A stretch of 64,000 nt of DNA from CAYRUP01 sp964578975 (GTDB lineage Bacteria; Pseudomonadota; Gammaproteobacteria; DSM-16500), in NCBI GenBank assembly GCA_964578975.1, contig CAZOFA010000001.1:1-64000 (forward strand), given 5' to 3'. The translations under genes and the position numbers were made by a program. Under the pieces are notes generated by a model. That model was not told where the DNA came from. It was given only the letters and a program-made list of their open reading frames with translations, and ran no database searches. Shown piece after piece: positions 55,671 through 63,947 of this stretch. Numbering within the stretch: position 1 is the stretch's first letter; the number at the start of each line of letters is the position of its first letter.

Positions 55671-56483
55671 ATGCAAGATTCAGATTTCACAAGAATCTAT
55701 AGCGGTGGAAATCTCACCGGTACAATTGCAACAAATGGTGAAAATTCCGGAACAACAAATCCAAAAAGATGCTCTATATCAATGTGCGCATCAGGATTAT
55801 TTTTATTAGCATGCGGAGTGGGTGCAGGCGTGTTTGCCGCCAATTTTGTTGGTTCTACACCACCTCCCTGTCCGATACCGTGTCCTAATTGTTTCAGTTA
55901 CACAGCAAATGATTTCCAAACAATCGCCCAAGCCGGTCAGCTTTATACCTTCCCTTTTCAGGTTCAAGATTATTGCCCCGATGGAACTTATCCTCCCGAT
56001 TGGGTCAATGGCACTTTAAATGTGATGTTTGGTTCCCATCCTATTACAAACGAATTCTTAGCAGTCGGTCCTGTGATTGGCTATCCTACGCCCGAAGATG
56101 CGCGTCAACGTGCTGTAGACTATGTCAACTTAGAATATCTTCCAGACATAGGATCCCCTTTGGCCGATCCAACTAACAATGTTTGTATATCTCGCACAGG
56201 TGAATTTGCTGATGGCCCATTCGGTTGTGAAACACCTGCCGCCTATGCATACAGTCTTACTAATGACAATGATCCGATGCCTGATTTAGTCCCTGATTCT
56301 CAGGCAGTAGAATCAACATCCGCGTCTGGATCAACTTATCCAACATTCACAACTGATCTACGTAAAAATCCATTTCTTATGTTTGCTTTTAATCGATTAG
56401 CTGGAAAAGATCCGCAGCAAGAACATAAGCCCACAGAAAAACAAAATGAGACATCAGAAAGACGGTTTAACAAAACTGCTTAA
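55671..56483 (+). CDS. hypothetical membrane-anchored, Cys/Pro-rich exported protein
   Basis: A 270-residue protein of no known family. A 35-residue Ser/Thr/Asn-rich cytoplasmic start is followed by one membrane segment (about 38-60), then STPPPCPIPCPNC, four clustered prolines and cysteines. A periplasmic domain with further Cys pairs (VCISRTG, GCETPAAY) may be disulfide-bonded. The tail is charged. AAGGATAAG precedes the ATG. It sits between ftsX and rpoH but is probably separate from both. Confidence 0.6.
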   Translation: MQDSDFTRIYSGGNLTGTIATNGENSGTTNPKRCSISMCASGLFLLACGVGAGVFAANFVGSTPPPCPIPCPNCFSYTANDFQTIAQAGQLYTFPFQVQDYCPDGTYPPDWVNGTLNVMFGSHPITNEFLAVGPVIGYPTPEDARQRAVDYVNLEYLPDIGSPLADPTNNVCISRTGEFADGPFGCETPAAYAYSLTNDNDPMPDLVPDSQAVESTSASGSTYPTFTTDLRKNPFLMFAFNRLAGKDPQQEHKPTEKQNETSERRFNKTA

Positions 56484-56546
56484 TTTTTTTAGTGACGCTC
56501 TACGGGGCGTCACGAAAATTGGCTATTTTCTAAAAATTTTAGTATA

Positions 56547-56573
56547 TTAGCACTCAATAAAACAGAGTGCTAA
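56547..56573 (+). promoter_or_regulatory. CIRCE operator (HrcA site) directly before rpoH
   Basis: Reads TTAGCACTC, nine spacer bases, then GAGTGCTAA: a perfect match to the CIRCE inverted repeat bound by the heat-shock repressor HrcA. Its right arm ends two bases before the rpoH ATG and also provides the GAG that would pair with the ribosome, so HrcA binding could block transcription, and the hairpin in mRNA could hide the start. Confidence 0.92.
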
Positions 56574-56575
56574 AT

Positions 56576-57436
56576 ATGGATAATACTTCACTTCAAACCC
56601 TCGATCTGCATCTGCCCATCAGCAGTCTTGAAACCTATATTAGTCATGTAAATCAAATACCTATGCTAACTCAAGCCGAAGAGCTTGCACTGGCAACTCG
56701 TCTCTATAAAACCAATGATCTTGCCGCCGCGAAAGGATTGGTATTGGCTCATTTGCGCTATGTGGTGCGTGTGGCACGTGGTTATATGGGTTATGGGTTG
56801 CCGTTAAATGATTTAATTCAAGAAGGCAATATTGGGTTGATGAAAGCGGTCAAGCGTTTCAATCCTGAAGTTGGTGTACGTCTGGTCACGTTTGCCATGC
56901 ACTGGATCAAAGCTGAAATTCACGAATTTGTTTTACGTAACTGGCGCATTGTGAAAGTTGCGACGACAAAAGCACAACGTAAATTATTTTTTAATTTACG
57001 CAACATGAAAAAACATTTAGGTTGGTTAACGTCTGAAGAAGTCATGGAAGTTGCGAAAGATTTACGGGTTAAACCTGAAACGGTACGTGAAATGGAAATG
57101 CGGTTAAGCACCTCCGACACGCCATTTGATGCGCACGATGATGATGACGAAGATGGATTCCATTTTGCACCCGCGGGTTATCTCGAAGATCATCGTTTTA
57201 ATCCTGAAAAACAATTAATTTCGACTGATTCGGCCAAACAATCACATTCGAGTTTACAACATGCGCTGACGCAACTCGATGAACGCAGCCAAGAAATTCT
57301 TCAGGCACGTTGGCTCGCTGAAGAAAAATCGACATTGCAAGAATTAGCAGATAAATTCCAAGTTTCGGCTGAACGTATTCGTCAACTTGAAAAAAATGCG
57401 ATGCAGAAGTTGAAAGCTGTGCTTGAGCAAGCTTAA
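56576..57436 (+). CDS. rpoH: heat-shock sigma factor sigma-32
   Basis: A 286-residue sigma-70-family factor. The region 2 segment [20 protein letters not shown] and the RpoH box QRKLFFNLR identify sigma-32. The C-terminal helix-turn-helix ([27 protein letters not shown]) reads the -35 element. The ATG at 56576 is preferred to a GTG at 56567, which lies inside the CIRCE arm. The position after ftsYEX is the standard order. Confidence 0.96.
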   Translation: MDNTSLQTLDLHLPISSLETYISHVNQIPMLTQAEELALATRLYKTNDLAAAKGLVLAHLRYVVRVARGYMGYGLPLNDLIQEGNIGLMKAVKRFNPEVGVRLVTFAMHWIKAEIHEFVLRNWRIVKVATTKAQRKLFFNLRNMKKHLGWLTSEEVMEVAKDLRVKPETVREMEMRLSTSDTPFDAHDDDDEDGFHFAPAGYLEDHRFNPEKQLISTDSAKQSHSSLQHALTQLDERSQEILQARWLAEEKSTLQELADKFQVSAERIRQLEKNAMQKLKAVLEQA

Positions 57437-57663
57437 CACGTGTCATTCCCGCGAAGGCGGGAATCTATCTAAAATAAGCACTATGACATTTTCAGAATAG
57501 ATTCCCGCATGCGCGGGAATGACACGGCGCGCGCATACTCACGAAATCCGCCCACGTGTCATTCCCGCGAAGGCGGGAACCCATCTAAAATAAGCACTAT
57601 GACATTTTCAGAATAGATTCCCGCGTGCGCGGGAATGACACGGCGCGCGCATACTCATGAAAC
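57437..57663. repeat. two tandem family-A units with inverted-repeat ends
   Basis: Two units of about 110 bases, 116 bases apart, each built as left palindrome (gtgtcattcccgcg...), a shared inner stretch (aaaataagcactatgacatt...), right palindrome (...gcgggaatgacac) and a ggcgcgcgcatactca tail. The two copies differ at only a few bases. They fill most of the 322-base gap between rpoH and the GIY-YIG gene; I see no gene in it. Confidence 0.9.
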
Positions 57664-57691
57664 CATGTCAGCAGAGTCTCTCTCCGCCCAC

Positions 57692-58084
57692 GTGTCATTC
57701 CCGCGAAGGCGGGAATCTATCCTAATTTAATCACAACACTTAATTTGAAGGCGATATTATGTTATCAAAAGAATTCTATGTTTATATTATTTCAAGCAGG
57801 AAAAACGGCACTTTATACATTGGAGTCACAAACGATTTATTAAAGCGAATCTCCATTCATAAAGAAAAGCTTGCTGATGGATTTACCAAAAAATATTCCG
57901 TTCACGAATTGGTGTATTTTGAAACGCACAATGATATCAACACAGCTATCTTGCGTGAAAAACAAATTAAAAAATGGAATCGTAATTGGAAAATAAGTTT
58001 AATCGAAGAAACAAATCCAGATTGGATCGATCTTTATTATGAATTAATTGGATAAATAGATTCCCGCCTTCGAGGGAATGACAC
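57692..58084 (+). mobile_element. candidate mobile cassette: GIY-YIG gene between 30-bp terminal inverted repeats
   Basis: The left end (57692-57721) and the reverse complement of the right end (58055-58084) match at 28 of 30 positions. Between them is only the GIY-YIG gene, whose stop codon touches the right repeat. The same ends bound the short gene-less units at 57437-57663. This is the layout of an autonomous element with non-autonomous relatives, but no target duplication has been verified. Confidence 0.5.
57759..58055 (+). CDS. GIY-YIG family nuclease (UPF0213-like, single domain)
   Basis: A 98-residue single-domain nuclease. YVY (7-9) and YIG (20-22) form the name motif, with Arg30 and Glu67 in the expected catalytic places and KKWNR after. 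Proteins of this kind cut DNA through a metal-dependent one-site mechanism; the cellular role of the small ones is mostly unknown. Its placement exactly between terminal inverted repeats suggests involvement in spread of that repeat family. Confidence 0.9.
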   Translation: MLSKEFYVYIISSRKNGTLYIGVTNDLLKRISIHKEKLADGFTKKYSVHELVYFETHNDINTAILREKQIKKWNRNWKISLIEETNPDWIDLYYELIG

Positions 58085-58096
58085 AGGCTCGCACAC

Positions 58097-58126
58097 GTGT
58101 CATTCCCGCGAAGGCGGGAATCCATC
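58097..58126. repeat. family-A palindromic repeat, additional copy
   Basis: A further left-type unit beginning gtgtcattcccgcg and ending ggcgggaatccatc, 12 bases after the right end of the GIY-YIG cassette. It lies just before the 3' end of the flavin-reductase-like gene. Confidence 0.88.
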
Positions 58127-58145
58127 TAAAATGACACAGCTTCTT

Positions 58146-58877
58146 TTATTTCAAATGATCATACCCAAACACATCTGAAAAATAATTTTCTCGTTTCAAT
58201 CCCGCAGTCAAAAAATCTTGTAATGCGTCATGCACAATAGACTCAGGTGCACTTGCATATATTCGATAAGGTGAAAGATCAGAATGGTTTTCTAAAATAA
58301 CGTGCTGCAATAATCCTATTTTTCCTTGCCAATGCGTATGCGGTCGACTTAACACCGGCGTGTAAGAAAAATTTTGCAATTCGTTCATCCAACCTTGAGC
58401 TAATTCGTGCAAATACAATTCTTCAGGGGCGGTCGCACTCCAGTATAAATGCATCGATGGATAGGTGTTTAATCGTGTTAATTCTTCTACGATTGATTTG
58501 ACCGGCGCAAAACCTGTGCCCCGTGCGAGAAAAATAATAGGTTGATCGCGCTGCGCTGCAAACTCGGTCGAACAACCATAAGGACCGCGCAATGTTAATT
58601 TTTTTTCTGCAGAAATTTTTAATAAAATTTCGCGCGCAAAATGATTTGAATCAGGATGGGCAATATGCAATTCAATGAACGAATAATCGTGAGGACTACA
58701 GGCAATTGATAATGGTGAAAGTTTTCCATCGGGATGAACAACTTTAACGTATTGTCCAGCATGATAACGCAAAGCATCCTGCTTTGGAGCTTGTAATAAA
58801 ATGCGTGTGATGTCTTTTCCGATTGAGTCACGCTGCACAACAAGATAAGTGATGTCTTTAAGCAACTTGCGAACCAC
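58146..58877 (-). CDS. NAD(P)H-flavin/ferredoxin reductase-like oxidoreductase
   Basis: A 243-residue protein of the ferredoxin-NADP reductase fold (Fre / CDP-deoxyglucoseen-reductase type without a ferredoxin domain). The flavin motif SPLSIACSP (R-x-Y-S-type variant), GPYGCS and the NAD-binding IIFLARGTGFAPVKSI are present. It should transfer electrons from NAD(P)H to flavin or a partner protein. The start is uncertain: the GTG at 58877 overlaps the upstream gene by 20 bases. Confidence 0.85.
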   Translation of the reverse strand: MVRKLLKDITYLVVQRDSIGKDITRILLQAPKQDALRYHAGQYVKVVHPDGKLSPLSIACSPHDYSFIELHIAHPDSNHFAREILLKISAEKKLTLRGPYGCSTEFAAQRDQPIIFLARGTGFAPVKSIVEELTRLNTYPSMHLYWSATAPEELYLHELAQGWMNELQNFSYTPVLSRPHTHWQGKIGLLQHVILENHSDLSPYRIYASAPESIVHDALQDFLTAGLKRENYFSDVFGYDHLK

Positions 58878-59247
58878 TTAATTGACTCGCTTCATTAATC
58901 AAGGCAAGACGCACGGCTTCCAGTTTCGCCATCTTCGCGCCGCGTAACACCTCATACACTTCAGCCAATTTTTTGAGTTTGTCTGCTTTATATATTTTGG
59001 CGGAAGGTGTGCCTTCAGGGAGATCGCGAATTTCATGCAATAGTTTTGCTATTTCTTCCCAGTTATAAGCGTAGAGAAGATCACGTGGGGTGGTACGATT
59101 TTTTTCGCTCGCAGGTGCAATCGTTCTATTTGCAGCATCCAAGATAACCGCTTTATAGCGACGTGCGGATTCTAATAAAACTTCTAATTTTTGCTCTAAC
59201 GAACTGGTGACTAATTCATCTTCTTGTGGATAAAAAATAACTGGCAT
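58858..59247 (-). CDS. hypothetical small soluble protein
   Basis: A 129-residue helical, charged protein of no recognised family. The ATG at 59247 has GGAGGG at good spacing, so I prefer it to an upstream start at 59304. The sequence is mostly helical with many Leu, Lys and Glu; no signal peptide. Overlap with the downstream reductase suggests one operon. Confidence 0.6.
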   Translation of the reverse strand: MPVIFYPQEDELVTSSLEQKLEVLLESARRYKAVILDAANRTIAPASEKNRTTPRDLLYAYNWEEIAKLLHEIRDLPEGTPSAKIYKADKLKKLAEVYEVLRGAKMAKLEAVRLALINEASQLSGSQVA

Positions 59248-59395
59248 TGCACACACCCTCCGCGACCACTTAATCGTTATGATTATCTTATGTATTAAAT
59301 TCAATTAGTTATAATGTTCAACCTTACTTATTACCGTCTCTATTATAACTGATTTTTATTAAAGTCAGTAAAATAAAAAAGAATTTAAAAAATAT

Positions 59396-60919
59396 TTATC
59401 CCTGCATAAACGAATTAGGTTTATCCAACGCACGAAAACTCAATGCTTCACTAATATGATTTTCAGAAATTAAATCGCAATTTTCAATGTCAGCGATGGT
59501 GCGGGCAACTTTCACAATGCGATGATACACACGCGCGGACAAATTAAATTTATGAATAATTTTATTTAATAATGTTTGCACGGCGTCATGCAACACGCAG
59601 GTGTGTTCTAATTCACTGACGGATAATTCTGCGTTACATTTTCCGCTTCGCGCCTGTTGTCGTTGTCTGGCCAACATCACGCGTTGTTTGATGGCATCGC
59701 TTTTTTCACTCGACGCATGAGAACGCGCGGATAATAATTCAGGTGTCATCATCGGCACTTCCACATGCATATCAATGCGATCTAATAATGGTCCAGATAA
59801 TTTTGCCATGTAACGACGAATTTGTTCCGATGTACAGTGACAAGTTTTACGCTGACAACCAAAAAATCCGCATGGACAAGGATTCATCGCGGCGACTAAT
59901 TGAAATTCGGCGGGAAAAATAGATTGAAACGCCGCTCGAGAAATTGTGATGCAACCAGATTCTAGCGGTTCACGCAACGATTCGAGCACTTGGCGATTAA
60001 ACTCTGGCAACTCATCTAAAAATAAAACGCCACGATGCGCGAGCGATATTTCTCCCGGATGTGGCGGACGTCCACCGCCCACTAAGGCAACGCTTGAACT
60101 ACTATGATGCGGAGAACGAAACGGTAAATGCAACCATTTTTGATAATCAAATCCATTGCGACTGATCGATGCAATCGCGGCAACTTCCAATGCGTGTTGA
60201 TCCGTCATGGGCGGTAAAATACCGGGTAATCGACTGGCTAACATGGTTTTTCCCGAACCCGGTGGGCCGATCAATAACAAACTGTGTCGACCGGCTGCAG
60301 CAATTTCCAACGCGCGTTTTGCATGCAGTTGCCCACACACGTCGGATAAATCGGAAAAATTTTCTTTCAATTGCGTATCAATTTTTGTCACACAGCGTTG
60401 TAATTGCATTTCACCTTTTAAATGCGCGCACACATCCAATAAATTTTCTGCAGAAAACACACACGCTTTTTTGACCAACGCTGCTTCGCCTGCATTCCAA
60501 TGTGGGATAATTAAATGACGCGCTGCTTGCTCTGCACTAAGCGCCATCGGCAACACACCCCGCACGGCGCGCAATTCACCAGATAATGCTAGCTCGCCAG
60601 TAAATTCATATTGAGATAATTTTTCTGTGGGTAATTGTCCCGATGCCGCTAAAATCCCGAGCGCAATCGGCAAATCAAATCGTCCGCCTTCTTTGGGTAA
60701 ATCCGCAGGCGCAAGATTAATCGTGATGCGACGCGTGGGAAATTCAAAATACGTATTGAGCAGTGCACTGCGCACTCGATCTTTACTTTCTTTGACGGCC
60801 GCCTCAGGCAATCCAACAATACTTAAACCCGGCATACCACGCGATAAATGCACTTCGACGGTGACCAGGGGTGCCGCAATACCGGAACTTGCCCGGCTAT
60901 AGATAATAGCTAAGGTCAT
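59396..60919 (-). CDS. comM: ComM/YifB-type AAA+ ATPase (Mg-chelatase-like)
   Basis: A 507-residue protein: N-terminal Lon-S5-like part (LAIIYSRASSGIAAPLVTVEVHLSRGMPGLSIVGLPE), AAA+ core with GPPGSGKTMLASRLPGILP and LFLDELPEF, a Cys cluster (NPCPCGFFGC... C-x-C) and a C-terminal lid. ComM is a helicase that extends branch migration of DNA taken up in natural transformation, which fits the pil genes also in the window. It is divergent from cfa. Confidence 0.94.
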   Translation of the reverse strand: MTLAIIYSRASSGIAAPLVTVEVHLSRGMPGLSIVGLPEAAVKESKDRVRSALLNTYFEFPTRRITINLAPADLPKEGGRFDLPIALGILAASGQLPTEKLSQYEFTGELALSGELRAVRGVLPMALSAEQAARHLIIPHWNAGEAALVKKACVFSAENLLDVCAHLKGEMQLQRCVTKIDTQLKENFSDLSDVCGQLHAKRALEIAAAGRHSLLLIGPPGSGKTMLASRLPGILPPMTDQHALEVAAIASISRNGFDYQKWLHLPFRSPHHSSSSVALVGGGRPPHPGEISLAHRGVLFLDELPEFNRQVLESLREPLESGCITISRAAFQSIFPAEFQLVAAMNPCPCGFFGCQRKTCHCTSEQIRRYMAKLSGPLLDRIDMHVEVPMMTPELLSARSHASSEKSDAIKQRVMLARQRQQARSGKCNAELSVSELEHTCVLHDAVQTLLNKIIHKFNLSARVYHRIVKVARTIADIENCDLISENHISEALSFRALDKPNSFMQG

Positions 60920-61111
60920 ATTGTTTTCCTAAATAAATAAGTTAATTAAAGAGATGGGGTAAAAATGAGAATTTGCTTGTTTGTACAGACAGGATTAAAG
61001 GACTATTGCTGATACATTATCATAGAAGTGCACACATTAATAACACATTGAGTGAAGCTTAAAGTTCAGTGTAAGATGGTGGCCATTAAGCGTTGATGAA
61101 ATAGGAAAAAC

Positions 61112-62233
61112 ATGACAACTAATATTGCAAAATCAATCATTAATGAACTCCTGCAGCAAGCCGATATCACCATTAACGGCAATAAACCCGGCGACATACA
61201 AGTTCATCGCGAAGAATTTTATGGACGTGTCCTCAACACCTATTCCCTGGGACTGGGCGAAGCATATATGGACGGTTGGTGGGATTGTGACGCACTCGAC
61301 GTTTTTTTTTATAAATTGCTACGCGCAAGCATTCAAGAAAAAGCAAAAAAAAATCTGCAATGGACACTCAAAATATTATTTGCCAAAATTATCAACTTAC
61401 AAACAAAAAAACGCGCGCTTGAAGTCGGAAAAAAACATTACGACATTGGTAACGACTTATTTAAAGCCATGCTCGATAAAAACATGAATTACACCTGCGG
61501 TTATTGGAAAGACGCGACCAACTTAGACGATGCACAAATTGCAAAAATGGATTTGACGTGTCGCAAATTACATTTAAAACCGGGTATGCGCATGTTGGAT
61601 ATCGGATGCGGATGGGGCGCACTTGCAAAATATGCGGCAGAAAATTATGGTGTTGAAGTTGTTGGGATTACGATTTCGATGAAGCAGTATGAATATGCTA
61701 AACAAAATTGTCTGAATTTGCCGATTGAAATTCGTTATCAAGATTATCGTGATGTGTCAGAAAATTTTGATCGCATTGTGTCGCTTGGGATGTTTGAACA
61801 TGTCGGGCATTTGAATTATCGCACCTATATGGAAACCGTGCACCGTTGTTTATCGGATGATGGTTTGTTTTTACTGCATACCATCGGAACAAATGTTTCT
61901 GCCACAAAAGCCGACCCCTGGATCTCAAAATATATTTTTCCCAACGGCATGTTGCCTTCGATCGCGCAAATTGGTAAAGCGTACGAAAGATTATTTGTCA
62001 TGGAAGATTGGCATAATTTTGGTGTTTATTACGATAAAACTTTGATGAGTTGGAATCATAATTTTAATCAACACTGGGATACATTGAAATCAGAGTATGA
62101 TGAAAGATTTTATCGCATGTGGAATTATTATTTATTAATTTCCGCTGCCGGTTTTCGTGCACGACTCATGCAACTATGGCAAATTGTATTTTCTAAAAAA
62201 GGTGTGCTGGGAGGCTATCAGGCAGAGCGTTAA
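61112..62233 (+). CDS. cfa: cyclopropane-fatty-acyl-phospholipid synthase
   Basis: A 373-residue SAM-dependent enzyme that turns unsaturated phospholipid chains into cyclopropanes. YDIGNDLFKAML, the SAM loop MLDIGCGWGALAKYAAE, GMFEHVGHLNY and the ending RLMQLWQIVFSKKGVLGGYQ are family signatures. Its 3' end overlaps the convergent murU gene by 41 bases. Confidence 0.96.
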   Translation: MTTNIAKSIINELLQQADITINGNKPGDIQVHREEFYGRVLNTYSLGLGEAYMDGWWDCDALDVFFYKLLRASIQEKAKKNLQWTLKILFAKIINLQTKKRALEVGKKHYDIGNDLFKAMLDKNMNYTCGYWKDATNLDDAQIAKMDLTCRKLHLKPGMRMLDIGCGWGALAKYAAENYGVEVVGITISMKQYEYAKQNCLNLPIEIRYQDYRDVSENFDRIVSLGMFEHVGHLNYRTYMETVHRCLSDDGLFLLHTIGTNVSATKADPWISKYIFPNGMLPSIAQIGKAYERLFVMEDWHNFGVYYDKTLMSWNHNFNQHWDTLKSEYDERFYRMWNYYLLISAAGFRARLMQLWQIVFSKKGVLGGYQAER

Positions 62234-62873
62234 GCGCTTGAAGATCCGCAGGTGTTCCCACGTTATGCCAAATTCCGCGATAATATTCCCCGGTGATTTT
62301 TTCATGCGCTGATGCCTTAATCAAAAGATCACCCAAACGAAATCGACCCGGCAGGCAATCCGCAAAAAGCGCGGGATGATACATGCCAATATTGGCAAAA
62401 GTAAATTGGTTTTGCTCTGCGCGATAAACCGATGCGTCACGCAAACAAAAATCACCACGCGGATGAAAACTCGGATTATCCACCAAAATTAAATGCGCAA
62501 GATGATCAACTGTTGTCGGTAATTTATCGAGAGGATAATCGGTAATCACATCACTGCTTAATACAATAAACGGTTGCGAGCCCAACAACGAAAGCGCTTG
62601 ATAAATTCCACCACCGGTTTCTAATGCGGGTGGCATTTCTTCAGAATAATAAAAGGTTGCACCATAACGCGAACCATCGCCTAATGCGGCTTTAATTTTT
62701 TCGGCATGGTAACAAATATTGATGACAATTTCGCGCACGTCAATTTTGATTAAAGATAAAATTGCATATTCAATTAAATATCGTCCGGCAACTTTTAATA
62801 ATGGTTTAGGTGTATTTAAAGTGAGGGCACCCATGCGTTCGCCTCGCCCTGCTGCCAAAATCATTCCGCGCAT
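62193..62873 (-). CDS. murU: N-acetylmuramate-1-phosphate uridylyltransferase
   Basis: A 226-residue nucleotidyltransferase. RGMILAAGRGERMGALT binds the nucleotide; VLSSDVITDYPL holds the metal-binding Asp. It works with AmgK (next gene upstream) in the peptidoglycan recycling route that bypasses de novo UDP-MurNAc synthesis. The start at 62873 gives the family N-terminus and a 13-base overlap with amgK; 62864 would make an ATGA overlap. Its end overlaps convergent cfa. Confidence 0.9.
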   Translation of the reverse strand: MRGMILAAGRGERMGALTLNTPKPLLKVAGRYLIEYAILSLIKIDVREIVINICYHAEKIKAALGDGSRYGATFYYSEEMPPALETGGGIYQALSLLGSQPFIVLSSDVITDYPLDKLPTTVDHLAHLILVDNPSFHPRGDFCLRDASVYRAEQNQFTFANIGMYHPALFADCLPGRFRLGDLLIKASAHEKITGEYYRGIWHNVGTPADLQALNALPDSLPAHLF

Positions 62874-63838
62874 TTTTCCACTCCATTTTCTTGTAAAAAA
62901 TACAGAAACGATTGACACTCCGGATAACGCGCACTCACGGTTTTAATATAATTTAATGTGCGCGGAATATGTTTTAAATAATTTTCATTCTGATCACGAC
63001 GAAATTTACGCGAATACGTCAATATAATTTTTAAATGTCGTTGCATGCCCATTAAATCAAACCAACGTAAAAATTCATCGAACGCCACATTTGGTCGCGC
63101 CAACATTTCCCAGTAACGTCGCACCAAGAAGTGCACCCATTCCGCGGGCCAGGCAATATAACCATCGCGTAATAACGAAACTAAATCATACGTAATCGGT
63201 CCGATAAATGCGTCTTGAAAATCTAAAATGCCGACGCGTTGATTGGGTAACACCATTAAATTTGCCGAATGATAATCGCGATGCATAAAAACATAAGGTT
63301 GACTTGCGGCGCTATCTGCCAAAAAAGTAAAACACGCAGTCAACATTTTATTCGCACTTTCTGAGATCGTGAGCGATAAATGTTTTTCTAAAAACCATTC
63401 TTTAAATAAATTTAATTCTGTCCGCATAAAATCTGCCGTGAATGGTTTGAGTGTCAAACCCTCCACGTGTTGACATTGTTGCATAATCAATAATGCGTCT
63501 AATGCACGTTGATATAATTCCAATGCATTGTCTGAGTTTAATGTGGCGAGATAAAGATGATTGCCTAAATCGCTCAGTAGTAAAAATCCCTGGGCTAAAT
63601 CACTGGCAATGATGTCAGGTGCATCGAGTTTATGTTGACGCAATGTTTTGGCGATCGCGACAAACGGCACACAACTGGGTTTTTCAAGACTCGCATCCAT
63701 GGCGATATAAGAGCCTTGCTGGTGCTGAATCCGAAAATAACGACGTGAGCTCGCATCACCTGGTAATGGAGTCATATGAAAACCAGCTAATTGACACTGG
63801 TTTGTTAACCAGTGCGCTAATGCAGAAGAGTCAGTCAT
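62861..63838 (-). CDS. amgK: N-acetylmuramate/N-acetylglucosamine anomeric kinase
   Basis: A 325-residue aminoglycoside-phosphotransferase-like kinase. FMHRDYHSANLM is the catalytic loop (Asp in HRDYH) and VGILDFQDAFIGP carries the metal-binding Asp. With murU downstream and a probable lptD divergent upstream it matches the Pseudomonas-type amgK-murU locus. It phosphorylates recovered MurNAc/GlcNAc at the anomeric position. Confidence 0.92.
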   Translation of the reverse strand: MTDSSALAHWLTNQCQLAGFHMTPLPGDASSRRYFRIQHQQGSYIAMDASLEKPSCVPFVAIAKTLRQHKLDAPDIIASDLAQGFLLLSDLGNHLYLATLNSDNALELYQRALDALLIMQQCQHVEGLTLKPFTADFMRTELNLFKEWFLEKHLSLTISESANKMLTACFTFLADSAASQPYVFMHRDYHSANLMVLPNQRVGILDFQDAFIGPITYDLVSLLRDGYIAWPAEWVHFLVRRYWEMLARPNVAFDEFLRWFDLMGMQRHLKIILTYSRKFRRDQNENYLKHIPRTLNYIKTVSARYPECQSFLYFLQENGVEKCAE

Positions 63839-63947
63839 AAAAAACCGTTGGAATAACGAACAAAAACATTTAGCAGCATTCTACTATTTTTTTAATCAAG
63901 TGTAATGGGTATAATTGCGAAAATCATTTAAGGAAGTTATTTGCGAA

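Noticed and set aside
56492..56513. A terminator hairpin (gtgacgc / gcgtcac) before rpoH
   Set aside because: The arms are perfect over seven bases but no T-run follows on either strand. It was not listed as a terminator.
57437..58126. A CRISPR-like array of regularly spaced palindromes
   Set aside because: Only two or three units, spacing of 116 and 136 bases, inner sequences are alike rather than unique, and no cas genes are present.
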